This document shows, in pieces, positions 24,736 through 36,079 of a stretch of DNA of 64,000 nt; within the stretch, counting starts at the first letter, position 1, and each line of letters begins with the position of its first letter. Source of the stretch: Amaurobius ferox (lineage: Eukaryota > Arthropoda > Arachnida > Araneae > Amaurobiidae); NCBI GenBank assembly GCA_951213105.1, contig OX578145.1:114228239-114292238 (forward strand), read 5' to 3'. Made by a program: the position numbers and the translations under genes. The notes under the pieces are model-generated. The model had not been told where the DNA came from and did not search any database. It worked only from the letters and a program-made list of their open reading frames with translations.

Positions 24736-25741
24736 AATTAATTTGTTTAGTAAAATAATTATTTATTTTAACTTGCACTATAAAAATAAAATAGTTTATA
24801 GCTTTGTAATGAAATCATTAGATTCATCAGAAGATGAAAGTGGAAGCAAACTGATATGGATGCTCGGCAATGCACTGGAAAATGAATTGAATGCTGCAAG
24901 TTTCTCTCCCGCGAATTTGACTGTTTTATGGAAATAATCGAAAAAGTAGGCGCCAGAAAATGTTCCTAAAGTGCTGAGATATGCACGGTAATTGCAGAAA
25001 TTTTGGAAAATTCGCGGAGAATTTTTAATTTTCGCCGAACTTTTCTTTTCTATTGAATTTTGAAATTGGCGCAGGTCGGTGCAAAATATATGGAGAACAT
25101 AAAAATTGGCGCAATTTGTATCAGGGTATTTGATTTGGCGCAGTTTGGCGCAATTGGCACAGGTGCAATATCCCTACATGTTTTAGATATGTCAAATTTC
25201 TCATTACAAAAAATATTGGAAATGTTCAATTTTTCTTTTTTTAACGTTCGATATTTTGAAAATTTTTGTCGTAAGTGCAAATGTTCATAAGTGAAGGACT
25301 ATATGTATGTTATTGGTAAGATATATCAAAAGTTTATAGAAAGTACAAACTATATGCATAGATGCTATCAATAAAACAACAAATAACTCTCGATTTGCAC
25401 AATAGTCAAATTGCACGATTTCGATTTGATACTCAAAAATGCTAATTATCATTTTACACAATACAAGTTCAGTTTAGCGTAGTTTAAAAATTACAAAGGG
25501 CTTTTCAATTTTAGTTTTCAATTAGACCATTTATTCTCGATTTACACAATTTTCATTTACATGACACATTTGCGAAACCAGTTTACTATGTAAATTAAGG
25601 GTAAGGTGTACATAAAAAGTAATAATTGACTTTAAAAAATAAAGGAGTAAAAAATAAAATATCAAAACATTAAAATATCTAAATTGTAAAATTTGATGAA
25701 AATAAATTTATAGATTAGTAAATAAATTTGATAAAACATAC

Positions 25742-26042
25742 TTTTGTGGGTGATTCAGTTAGCTGCTTTTCTGCATCACTTTCGATTTTCTTCAGACTGG
25801 TTGTTTCCAATTGCTTTTTTTCTTCATCACTTTTTTCCTTCTGTGAGTTTGGGAGGTTTTCTTCATCACTTTCAATTTTCTTCTGTGAGTTTGAGGTTTT
25901 TTCTTCATCACTTTCAATTTTCTTCACTTCGGTTGGTTTTCTTTGCTTCTTTTCTTTATCAGTTTCAACTTTCTTTGGTTTGGTCGGTTTGTTTTGCTTC
26001 TTTTCTTTATCACTTTCAGTTTTTTTCAATTTGGCTGGTTTT
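25742..26042 (-). CDS. LIG1: LIG1 exon 7: Lys/Glu repeat exon
   Basis: A 301-nt exon with acceptor ...cttcaacag and donor GTATGT, phase 2 in and 0 out, encoding residues 118-218. It consists of about seven degenerate copies of a 12-17 residue unit of the type KPTK.KK(I/V)ESD.EKKQ. It is highly charged and probably disordered. It sits between two arrays of the same 169-bp satellite. Confidence 0.72.
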
Positions 26043-26125
26043 CTGTTGAAGTTAAGTATTTGATCATTTAGTATTTTATACATAGCTGATAATAACTACA
26101 GTATTTAATCATTAGAATATTATTC

Positions 26126-27787
26126 CATAGCTGCCAACCTTGGAAAATGAAAATTAGGGAGATTTTTAAATATATGCAATTCGCGACAAAAGTCGAAAAA
26201 TCGCATAGCGCGATAACAATTTCTTTTTTTACAGAAAGCATAAAAGGGAATTTTCAAGACAGAATAGGGATTTTTTCCCCTCTACTACAAAACTGCACCA
26301 TAAAAAATAGACAAATATGATAAACAATCTGTATTGTATCTATAAACACAATTTAATTTCAACGAATACAAAATAATTAAAACATCTTTTAAAAAATAAG
26401 CACATTCGTTAGAGTTATTCTCATCAATCTATAACAATGTTCATTACACTGAATATGATGCATAAAGAAAAATGTCATTGGTTACTGTTTAATAATCATT
26501 CACATGTCTTTGACACAGAAACACTTCTCTGCAGATAAAATATTGAATGAAAGAAATCTTTTGGTAAGTAAAAATACAGTACGTAAAAGTTCTATATAAT
26601 TAAAAAATGTCAAATTCAACCCCCCCCCCCTTCTTACTACTTAAAAATAAAGTAGTAGCTCTTTTTGCTTTTTTTAAGAACTCCTTACTAAATTGTTTTT
26701 CAATATCCCTTCACAGAGTTCATAACGATTTTTCAGAAAAATATTTTTTTAGAAAAATTTGTATTATACAAATATAATTAAAAAATTAACCTTAATGATT
26801 AGCCATAATATGAAAATAAGCTAGTTTAGTCAATTTAATATGCAACATTTAAATGATGGAGATGGATGGAAAAAGATACTAACGTACTCTCGGCAATTCA
26901 CGCGAAGTAACTGAATTGCGTAATCGCACTATTTATGCGAAAATAATTAAGAAATTAACCACAATAATTAATCAGAATATGAAAATAAGCTAGTTTAGTT
27001 GATCTAATATGCAACATTTAAATGATGGAGATGGATGGATAAAGATACTAACGTACTCTCGGCAATTCACGCGAAGCAACTGAATTGCGCAATCGCATTA
27101 TTTATGCGAAAATAATTAAGAAATTAACCATAATAATTAATCGGAATATGAAAATAAGCTAGTTTAGTCAATCAAAAATGCAATATTTAGAAGATTGAGA
27201 TGGATGGAAAAAGATACTATTGTATTCTCGGCGATTCATGAGAACAAACTGAATTGCGCAATCGCAGTGTTTATGCGAAATTAATGAACAAAATAACATT
27301 TTAGCGATTTATGCTCAATAACCTTTGAAGAAGTATGTTTATTACTTTCATAAAATAAGCGATCGAGATCTTAATATACAATACACGCGGCCGTAAATCT
27401 CCGTTAATTTGATTGGCATTACCCTGCATTGTATTATGGATTTGCTACGATCCCGGAAATGATAAAAATCAGTGCTAAAAATGCGGAAAATTGGTGTTTT
27501 CGAGGAATTATACCATGTCTGGTTAATTGATAAATTTCCAACAAAAAAAGCCGGAGAATTTCGTTAGTAATCCGGAGGCCGGAGAAGTAATGAAAAATCC
27601 GGAGTCTCCGACCAAAATTCGGAGAGTTGGCACGTCTGCATAGGGATTTTTTTAGGAAAATCTCTTTTGTAGGGATTTTTTCTAATTATTGTAAAAATTC
27701 GGGAGATTTAGGAATTTTTCGGGAGTTCGGGAGATTGCATCAAAATTCGGGAGACTCCCGGAAAAATCGGGAGATTTGGCAGGTATG
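26126..27787. mobile_element. Non-autonomous DNA transposon carrying satellite array 2
   Basis: The element is bounded by a 6-bp duplication TTATTC (26120-26125 and 27788-27793). Its ends are inverted: left CATAGCTGCCAACCTTGG, right (complement) CATACCTGCCAAATCTCC. The right end is preceded by repeated cgggag/cggagatt phrases. It encodes no transposase and holds three monomers of the 169-bp satellite. The superfamily is not assigned. Confidence 0.6.
26760..27290. repeat. 169-bp satellite array 2 (about 3 monomers)
   Basis: The phrase ggcaattcacgcgaag recurs at 26892 and 27061 and as ggcgattcatgagaac at 27230, an exact 169-bp period. Monomers share aattaacc..a.aattaa, aatatgaaaataagctagtt and gatggatggaaaaagatact with array 1. 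Confidence 0.9.
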
Positions 27788-28256
27788 TTATTCAAGTGCA
27801 ATATGTCACAAGCATTTAAATCTTTGAGGATTAATTTAAAAAACTTCATTGCAAAAAACTTGATTCATAGAATCTTCATCATCTAGATTTTTACATTATT
27901 CAATGAAAATATTATTTATTCATAGAATTTAAATGCAAATTCATTACTATGGATTGCAAAACATGCTTTGAACTATTTACAAAATATTTTACTCTATGAA
28001 ACATATATAAAATAACATTCTACTGTATAAATTTATCATTGCAAAAACTATTTTGAAGATATATAGAAAGATGGGAATCATTATTAGAAAGATGAGAATC
28101 ATTAAAGATGAACATTGCCAAACATGTGTGAATTTTTGCATATGCAAATACATTGAGTTACAAGTTGAGTTTTAATAATCTACTAAGTTAGCCTTGTTCT
28201 CACCACCTATCTTTAAGCATTGCAATAGGACAGACGAGTAGCAATTAGAGGCCTGT

Positions 28257-28314
28257 TGAAGGCCCAGACCACACAGCCAACCCTGAGGTTAACGGCAGTT
28301 TGATGTGTGGCCGG
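28257..28314 (-). mobile_element. 58-bp short retroposon-like unit, copy 2
   Basis: On the minus strand it begins CCGGCCACACATCAAACTGC and ends GTGTGGTCTGGGCCTTCA. It is flanked by a perfect 14-bp repeat, aattagaggcctgt (28243-28256 and 28315-28328). Both ends match copy 1 at 191-250. Confidence 0.75.
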
Positions 28315-29265
28315 AATTAGAGGCCTGTGTACCAAATGTGCTTACTTGGTATACTTGAAATTTTTTACAATGATGGTTGTTGAACAAATTAAGATTAGAA
28401 AATCTTTATGGTCAGTTGAAAATATATCTTCTTCTAAAACTCTGTACAACATAATGTGCCCAATTAGAAACCAAATAAAAGCTGAAGTTTCAGAAGTGCA
28501 CACAGCATCATACAAAATATCAAAGCCTCTACATTTTGACTTATTATTTTAATGTTATTTAAACCTACTTAACTGCACAAATCACATAAATGCACTTATT
28601 TTTTAACCAAATTGGCATGTATTATGGAATTTCAACCAGATATGTGCACAAAGAATTTTCCAAGAATCCACAATATTATATTAACGTGAGGTAGATGTGG
28701 CCCCCTCAAATTGAACATAACACCTGCCCTCCATACTGAAATTCGACAAATGGCATGGGGATGTGTGGCATGACTCTTTCGTGTCTCATATTGTCCCATA
28801 ATTGCATTCATTTGCAAGTTGTTAAACATTTTTAAATTTATGACTGCAGGTTCATCCATGTCATGGCAGATGGAAAGAAAATCTTACCTATTTAAATACT
28901 GATTAAAAGTTGGAGATTTAAAAATTAATAATTAATTAAACAATTATCCAAGAAGAGAAACAGCAAAAAAAAATATGATTGTAATTCTTCAACCATTTAC
29001 TGCATAGTACAAGAAGAAGAAAATATTAGAGTAATTGCAATAGAAAATGAAAACACTCTGAGGAAAAGAATTTAAAAATATAATTATGAGGAAATTGATT
29101 AAGCTATTTCCTACAGCTTTTGATTCTGTAGCTGTTTGTTGAACTACTTAGATAACCTTAATAAAACCAAGTTACATACTTCATCTTATTGTCTTTATTA
29201 AATACAGAAATATTATAATATTTTTATATAAATACATAATTTAACATTAGAAAAATGAATATGTA

Positions 29266-30597
29266 CGAGGCATGTTTTTTAAGTAAGTACCGTTTTGGAA
29301 TTAAAAAAAGACGTGCAAAGATACCGCAATAATTTTATTTCTACATGAAAGCCTGTACCTTAATCTACTTTTCTACATAATTTCCGTGAATATTGAGGCA
29401 CTTGTCATAACGTGGCACCAGTTTTTGAATACCCTCCTCATAAAATTCTGCCGCCTGACTTGTTAACCACTGTATCACAACTGTTTTGACTTCGTTATCG
29501 TCTTGAAGACGCTGACCACCCAGGTGTTTCTTCAAGTGCAGGAACAAATGGTAGTCGCTGGGCGCCAGATCAGGGCTGTATGGAGGAAGATCTAGAGTTT
29601 CCCATTTAAAAGATTTGATGAGATCTTTGGTCTGATTAGCCACATGTGGACGGGCATTGTCATGCAGCAAAACGATACCCTTACTCAACTTGCCACGTCT
29701 TTTGTTCTGGATTGCACGACGCAGATTGTTCAATGTCTCACAATAAGACGCTGCATTGATTGTCTCATTACGAGGCAGAAACTCCACTAGCAATACTCCT
29801 TTTTTGTCCCAAAAAACTGTGCACATGATTTTCCGGGCAGAAATTGTTTGCTTAAACTTCACTCTTTTGGGTGATGATGAATGTCGCCATTCCATGGATT
29901 GTTGTTTTGATTCTGGTGTGATGTAGGCCACCCATGTTTCGTCACCAGTAACAATTTGGTCTAAAAAATCTTCACCTTCATTGTGGTACCGCTCAAGGAA
30001 AGTCAATGCACTGCCTAAACGTTGGGTTTTGTGCAAATCCGTCAACATTTTTGGAACCCAACGTGAACACAATTTCCTGTAATTCAAGTTCTCGGTCACA
30101 ATGCGATACAAAACACTACGAGAATATTGAGGAAACCAGTCGCACATTGATGAAATTGTAAAGCGTCTGTTTTCTCTCACCTTTTCTTCCACTTTTTGCA
30201 CCAAATCTTCATTAAAGACCGAAGGACGCCCACTCCGTTCTTCATCATGCACATTTGTGCGGCCATCTTTAAATGCTCTCACCCATTTCCTTACCATTCC
30301 ATCACTCATAATGTTTTGTCCGTAAACTTCACAGATCTCACGATGAATATCGATCGGTTTTACGCCTTTAGCACTAAGAAATCGTATAACAGCCCGTACT
30401 TCACGATCGGCGGGACTCACGATTGTCGGAGGCATCTTAAACACTCAGTAAACAACGTATACAATGAAGAATCAGACTGTAATGGCGTCAGTGCGTAGAC
30501 AAGAGATGTAGGTAACCAGCGCGCATGCGCGGAACGCCGACCGTAGCGCTGCGGCGGCGGAATCGCAAAACGGTACTTACATAAAAAACATGCCTCG
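29266..30597 (-). mobile_element. Complete mariner element with TIRs and TA duplication
   Basis: A 1332-bp element with 32-bp terminal inverted repeats (29266-29297 and 30566-30597, starting CGAGGCATGTTTTTTA) that differ at one position, flanked by TA on both sides (29264-29265, 30598-30599). It encloses one uninterrupted transposase gene on the minus strand. The near-identical ends and intact frame point to a recent insertion, possibly still mobile. Confidence 0.95.
29365..30444 (-). CDS. Mariner transposase, intact (DD34D)
   Basis: A 359-residue open frame, the usual length for a mariner transposase, which cuts and pastes DNA through a paired helix-turn-helix domain and a DDD catalytic triad. 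Residues 15-120 hold the DNA-binding region (VRAVIRFLSAKGVKPIDIHR; then DGMVRKWVRAFKDGR and DEERSGRPS). WVPKML follows. The catalytic motifs are VTGDETW, LLHDNARPH and YSPDLAPSDYHLF, with 34 residues between the second and third Asp. No stop or frameshift is seen. The start could be M1 or M4 (MPPTI). It is not part of the host gene and lies in the LIG1 sense orientation within intron 6. Confidence 0.95.
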   Translation of the reverse strand: MFKMPPTIVSPADREVRAVIRFLSAKGVKPIDIHREICEVYGQNIMSDGMVRKWVRAFKDGRTNVHDEERSGRPSVFNEDLVQKVEEKVRENRRFTISSMCDWFPQYSRSVLYRIVTENLNYRKLCSRWVPKMLTDLHKTQRLGSALTFLERYHNEGEDFLDQIVTGDETWVAYITPESKQQSMEWRHSSSPKRVKFKQTISARKIMCTVFWDKKGVLLVEFLPRNETINAASYCETLNNLRRAIQNKRRGKLSKGIVLLHDNARPHVANQTKDLIKSFKWETLDLPPYSPDLAPSDYHLFLHLKKHLGGQRLQDDNEVKTVVIQWLTSQAAEFYEEGIQKLVPRYDKCLNIHGNYVEK

Positions 30598-32036
30598 TAA
30601 TTCAATGTAAAATACATTTAATGAAAACATACTCAATTTTAAAGAAACCTGTGTAAGTGCATAAGTGCACAAACCTCTTAACTACAAATTTCATTGCCGC
30701 ATTGATGTGCACCTAAGCGGTTTTTACTGTATATAATATACATTGTTATACAGATTTCTCACTTTACACTACCCAATTCTATTAGCACTGTAGGAATATT
30801 CACTAGTTAAAAGATAGTCATACATTATATTAGTATGTATTTTAATCGTTGGTTAAACTCGAAAAATAAAATTCTTGCAATGGAACAACTAACCTACCTA
30901 CTTTTCACCTCAACAGATTTAAATTAAATTATTTGTTGTTCACTAAATTGAAAATAATAATGTTGCAATTTATTTGTACCACATATACTCATATATAGTT
31001 AACTATGTTAAAGAGGAAATTGCATGGGAAGTGAACATAACTTCTATTTAAGTCAATTTTGTTAGCTGAAATTTAGATATAATATCAACATATAAGCAAT
31101 TTGGTTTTGCTCAAATACGGATTCAAAATTATTGTTTCTTATTTATTTATTATACTTGTATATTCTTTGCTTATTTGCTCTTGTATTGCTATTGTATATT
31201 CTTTGTACATTTTGGTTTTTAAGATGTTAGTAATGTAATATTGCAAAATAAACTTCATACAGATTATGTAGCTAAATCATGCATATAACAAGAAAAGGAA
31301 TAAGGCTAAGAAAAATAATTATCCTAAATTTGTATAATAAAATGCAACAAAAAGACAACCTTGGAGAGTCAGCTTATTCTTTGCAGTAAATATAGCTAGG
31401 TCTGCTTACAAAAAGCTGGTGGGATGACTATTGTCAACTTGTGCACAATCTAGAAAAAGTATCTTGGAAAGGTACATTTTTTTGCAAGATCAGGTACACA
31501 AATCAAAATTAAGTACTTTATTCTTCTTATTTTTCCTGTCTTTTTTCAATTCAGCTTTTGATTCAGTCTTTTTTCAATTAAGTATACTAAAATACTTGAA
31601 GAAAAATATGATTTATTAATTAATGGACTTAGTGTAATACAAATGCTTCATGCTCAACCTGTGCATTATAAACCAGAATTATTTCCATAGAGACATCAAA
31701 ATGCGAGGGAAGTTAGGGGAACAGTAATGTACCACATACCCTCTTGTTTATATAGAACTTATAATAAATGCTATCATTATGTACAATTTATTATAAACTG
31801 CTTTCAATTAAAATTATTGAAATGCAGTGTATTTCATTATTACAAACAATTAAGAGTGTTTATGCAACAGTGTAGATGCTATTGCTCAGATTGTGATGTA
31901 TTATGGACTAACATTCATGCAGCCAAGAACACACTAAAAAATTTAAATATTAAAAGTTAAAGAAAACATTTAAAATTTAAATTTATTTGAAAAATGAAAA
32001 ATAGAAACTAACATTTTAAAACTTATATTATTTAAA

Positions 32037-32262
32037 AAAGCCAACGTGGTGGCTGAGCAGTCAAGGCACGCATTTCCTCGTGCTCGCTTGGCTACCAGGT
32101 TGTGGGTTTCAGTCCCACTTGTGGGCATGGATATTGTGTTGTTGAGCGCAGTGTGTTCCGTCTCCACTGGTGCGCTGGGGCAACATCATGTGATGGCTAA
32201 TGGTTCATGATGCTGGCCAATGCTGGCGAATGACGGCGTATCAAGTGCCTGGCCATTGTTAA
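32037..32262 (+). mobile_element. Second tRNA-derived SINE family
   Basis: GGTGGCTGAGCAGTCAAGGC resembles a tRNA-Leu/Ser-type A box, and GTGGGTTTCAGTCCC a B box, separated by a stretch long enough for a variable arm. An unrelated body follows (CGCAGTGTGTTCCGTCTCC, ATGATGCTGGCCAATGCTGG), ending in an A-rich tail. No sequence is shared with the 12158 family beyond the Pol III boxes. The exact ends are uncertain. Confidence 0.65.
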
Positions 32263-32621
32263 AAAAAATTTTAAAAGAAACAAAACAGTTTTAAATTTAA
32301 ATAGAGTATTTAATTGTAAATAGAACATGTTAAAATTTTTATTTCTTTAAACGAAATTTTTTTTTAAAATTTAATGTTTAAATTATATATATATTTCAAA
32401 ATTTAAATATTCAGAAGTAAACAAATACATAGCAAATAAACAAAAATATTTGAACTATTGTTACAATATGTTTATGCTTCATTTTATTTTGTGACAAACC
32501 CACAGATTCAGATAATAGATAAAGAAATGCACAAACATCAACCAGTTTGGATACACACCAAGTGCATCTAAGTTAATATACAAGTACTAAAAATATTAAA
32601 ATATTAATAAATGACACAAAC

Positions 32622-32679
32622 CTTGATGTCCCATTTAACTTCTTTTTGCTACTTTCTCCATTTGATATATCTTTTGGGC
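32622..32679 (-). CDS. LIG1: LIG1 exon 6
   Basis: A 58-nt exon with acceptor tttttatag and donor GTTTGT, encoding SPKDISNGESSKKKLNGTS across the exon 5 junction (residues 99-118). It is Ser/Lys-rich. Phase 1 in and phase 2 out match both neighbours. Confidence 0.7.
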
Positions 32680-33661
32680 CTATAAAAATAAACAATTATA
32701 TAATGTATATATATTGCTGATTTAAAATTTAAATTACTAAATATTAATAAAATCTATTTAAATTTAAAATATTAAAGAAGGTAGAAGCTTGGCTAATTAT
32801 TTTTCATTTAGTGACTGTTCTGTACACATAAAATATTTAATTGAACAAGACAAAGAATGAAAAAAATACACTCTAAATTGAGGTGACCCTTATCATTATG
32901 GATCGAGCTGTAGTGATCAGTGTTATTTTATAGTATAAAATTATTAGATTTAAAAGCTACGTTAAAAGCCTGTTGAAATATACTAAAAGTACATTATCAT
33001 AATTAGATTCTTTAGAGAATTTACATATTAACTACGGCAAGAAAATATATATAACTTTTTAACACATTACAAAACATTATATTTGGCTATAAATCTGCAC
33101 CCAAGATTAACATGACAGTTAAAAAAGTTAATGATCTATTTTCGAGTTATAAGTGGTCATGACAGACATACAGAGAGAACAAGCAACTATTTAAGTTCCT
33201 GCTGTTGAAATGCAGAAGGATAAAATATATATCAGAATATGCTTTGAACTGAAATCGCTCACATCATTCTAAAGACATTTTGTTTAATGAATTTAATTCA
33301 ATTGAGAAAAAACGAATGCCAAGAAATACAACTCAAGCACATGGTTGATAGCCAAACTGTTACTATATGTTTATGTGATAATTTAAAATATATGAAAAGT
33401 ATGAGTAAATGGCTATTAAACATGAAAGCTTTTGATGCAATACATATTTTGAGCTATTATAAAGTTTTATAATTAAAGAAACTTAGGAGTTATTTTTGGA
33501 AAACACCCCTTACTGGCACATACAAATTGTTGCAATATAGAGGGGGTGCCATCAAACTAATGAAGTAATGGTGGTCTGAGCCCTTCAGTAACATTATTAA
33601 AGCTGCCTGTAAGGCATATGGAACATGAATGTAAGAAACACATTTTTAATTAAATATTTAC
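32680..33661. other. LIG1 intron 5
   Basis: A short intron of 982 bp. No repeat, RNA gene or transposon protein was recognised. Confidence 0.6.
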
Positions 33662-33725
33662 TTTGTTTGAGTGATTCTTTATGTTTATCAGCACTTCCAT
33701 TAGTCTTAGAATCACCATTCACAAC
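33662..33725 (-). CDS. LIG1: LIG1 exon 5
   Basis: A 64-nt exon with acceptor tttcctctattag and donor GTAAAT, phase 0 in and 1 out, encoding VVNGDSKTNGSADKHKESLK plus Q (residues 78-98). It is hydrophilic and has no domain. It is supported by its splice sites and frame continuity with exons 4 and 6. Confidence 0.7.
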
Positions 33726-34810
33726 CTAATAGAGGAAAAAAAAAATATAGCATTTTAATATCAGAATATGCATCAATATAGAGGTAATTCCACAGAATTT
33801 CAACAAATGGTTGTTGCTTAACTATATTTGATTTTTACTACACTTTGTATATTGAAACATGCATACATGAGAAATTAAAAACCATTTAAAAAGATTTTGT
33901 TAATTTTTTTTAACCACAGGGTCTTAAAAAGTACAATTTTGCAAAAAACAGGATTTATGTAATTGCTTATATTTTATTAACCAATAAAGATATTTGAAAT
34001 ATGCAAAAAGTTTTAAAATCTGCACATCTTATAGAATCAGATAAAGTCCCATAGAAGCTTGCAAATATTGGAGCTTATATCAAGTTTCTTGTTGCCAATG
34101 CAGATATTGGCTATTCCATGCTTATGAGTGTATAATAAGCGTGAAACTAGTCCATGGATGCTAGTATGTGCAATGGGAGTATTTTCCATAAGTTTTGTAG
34201 CTTTGAGTTTACTAAAAAAAATTCAAAGTTATGTAAAAATAATTAAAATATTGCTTAAAATTATCAGTTTTTGAATTTTTTTTTTCTCTGAAGGAAATTA
34301 AATAACAATGCAATTATTTGTTATATCATTTTGTGGTTTCTAAGGTGCTAATAAAATTTTTCAAGTTGTTATCTCATTTCCTTCCTTAACCCCTTGACAT
34401 ATAACAAAGTCTTGGATACGTCGTATGTTTCACAAGCCATTAAAGATTGATGTCTATGAGACATGTGCAGATTTAAATTTTGTCATATGCACATTTTACA
34501 GAAATGTAGGGTGTGTAGTTTATATCCTGAAACTGCACTTAATATCTCTTAATTCATTTGTCAAGGGGTTAATATACATGAGTTTAAATATTGAAAATTT
34601 TCACAATCAAGTTTTTTTGGTCATTCCCAACTGAAAAGGGGGAGAAGGTATATAGACAAAATTTGACAAGGCAACATTTTTATACATGTTATTGATGATA
34701 ACCTGAAATTTTCATTCTGTTATTGCAATCCCCTGTATCGAGGGATTGTATAAAAATGCTCTATATGTTGTTTTCAGATTATAAATTACATGTTATACAC
34801 TCCGTAATGA

Positions 34811-35087
34811 GCCCATTGGTTAGCGCGCTGGAGTTGCACTCGGTAGTCCTGGGTTCGATTCCAGCCACTGCCAAAACTGCCGCCGTGTTCATGTGGAGTA
34901 CGATCACGTTAAACATGTGGGTCCGAAAGTCCTTCCGAGAGGTTGGTGGTAGGGGAAGGAGGGTACGGTCCCTGTGGATGCCTCCCCCACTGGGTTCCGG
35001 TCTAAATTGGGTGGCACTTCCCGACCGTCCAAACAGTTACCTTACACCTTTCTGGTAGGTCGGACGGTCTGGGTTTCAACAACAACA
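34811..35087 (+). mobile_element. tRNA-derived SINE with target-site duplication
   Basis: Same family as 12158-12441, truncated by a few bases at the 5' end (starts GCCCATTGGTTAGCGCGC). The B box GGTTCGATTCC, body and CAA tail are intact. It is flanked by a perfect 14-bp duplication, acactccgtaatga (34797-34810 and 35088-35101). It lies antisense to LIG1. Confidence 0.93.
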
Positions 35088-35169
35088 ACACTCCGTAATG
35101 AAAATAGACATCTTAGAGAGAAATAATCTGATATTCTAATCAAGATTGGTATCACGTCTGCATACAATA

Positions 35170-35304
35170 GATAAAACCAAGGACAAAGCGTTTTTAAAAA
35201 ACGAAAGGTCTTTTATTTAACATTCTACTAACACACATCTTTTATTTAACATGTTAAATAAAAGACCTTTCGTTTTTTTAAAAACACTTTGTCCTTGTTT
35301 TATC
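35170..35304. repeat. Short foldback (MITE-like) hairpin
   Basis: Arms 35170-35222 and 35252-35304 are inverted copies (gataaaac.aaggacaaag ... aaaggtcttttatttaaca) with a 29-bp loop. There is no coding capacity. Confidence 0.85.
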
Positions 35305-36051
35305 TGATATTCTTGTCACACAGAATAGCGGGTAAAGGTTAACTTTTGCTGTAGCTGAAGGAGTAATCCCCCCATTCCCTCCAAAGATTCTTCATAGGTT
35401 TAAGGTTATGTATTTCAATAAGGGTTGCAATAACAAAACAAAAGTTTCAAATCATCAATAACATTCATAAAGTTATTGCCCTGTCATATTTTGTTGCTAT
35501 ACTTCCTTTTAGTTGTGAACGACTAAAAAAAACTAGTTTTATAACATTTTCAATATTTAAGCTCGTGTATATTAAGGATGGAAATGAAATAACATGAAAT
35601 TTTTTTGGTAAACACTTTAGAAACTACAAAATGACATAACAAAAAAATTGTATTGTTATTTATTTTCCTTCATAGGAAAAAAAAAATTAAAACTGGTAAT
35701 TTTAGCAATATTTTAATTATTTTTACATAACTCTGAACTTTTTTTGTCATAGACCTATAGCTACAAAACACTTTATCTGATTCTATAACATGTGCAAATT
35801 TTAAATCGTTTTATAAATTTCAAATATCTTTATTGGTTAATAAAATACAAGCATTTCATAAACCCTGCTTTTCTGTTTTGCAAAATTACACTTTTTTAGC
35901 ACCCTGTAGTTAAAAATAATTTTTCAAAATAAAAATCTTTTGAGAATGGTTCTTAATTTTCTCTATGCAAAGGTTTCAATATATAAAATATGAAAAGAAT
36001 TTTCAAAATAGTCAAGAAACTAAAAAGATAACAATTTGTTGACATTTTGAA

Positions 36052-36079
36052 TGGAGAGAGAGAGAGAGAGAGAGAGACA
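36052..36079. repeat. (GA)n microsatellite
   Basis: About 28 bp of GA dinucleotides, one interruption near the end. Confidence 0.9.

Larger units (their letters stand above)
17984..25741. other. LIG1 intron 7
   Basis: A 7.8-kb intron. It contains copy 2 of the 1.7-kb repeat (22021-23727) and a 169-bp satellite array (24033-24735). The array is followed by GGCGCA-rich repeat-derived sequence (about 25070-25170). Nothing was recognised in 17984-20040 or 20150-22020. The short motif cluster taatctttgacttacgaac at 20060 resembles a DNA-transposon end. Confidence 0.6.
26043..32621. other. LIG1 intron 6
   Basis: A 6.6-kb intron carrying a DNA transposon with satellite DNA (26126-27787), copy 2 of the short retroposon-like unit (28257-28314), an intact mariner (29266-30597) and a second-family SINE (32037-32262). 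Nothing was recognised in 30600-32030. Confidence 0.6.
33845..35995. mobile_element. Long inverted-repeat element interrupted by a SINE
   Basis: The arm 33845-34355 is repeated in inverted orientation at 35607-35995. Shared phrases include ttattaaccaataaagatat, tatagaatcagataaagt, ttatgtaaaaataattaaaa and ttgttat.tcattttgt.gtttct. The left arm carries an extra block at about 34065-34185 (dispersed repeat family). The interval holds a SINE (34811-35087) and a 135-bp hairpin. It is probably an old foldback or long-TIR DNA element. Confidence 0.6.

Noticed and set aside
20053..25310. A 5.2-kb DNA transposon bounded by ctttgacttacgaac and gttcataagtgaaggac
   Set aside because: The two ends match only loosely and no duplication or transposase was seen, so the pairing is not supported.
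25728..26063. Two plus-strand open frames of 101 and 111 residues, Phe/Ser-rich
   Set aside because: Antisense shadows of LIG1 exon 7 repeats; the minus strand has the splice sites.
24033..27290. CRISPR-like arrays
   Set aside because: Whole 169-bp monomers repeat without short repeat/variable spacer structure; this is satellite DNA in a eukaryotic intron.
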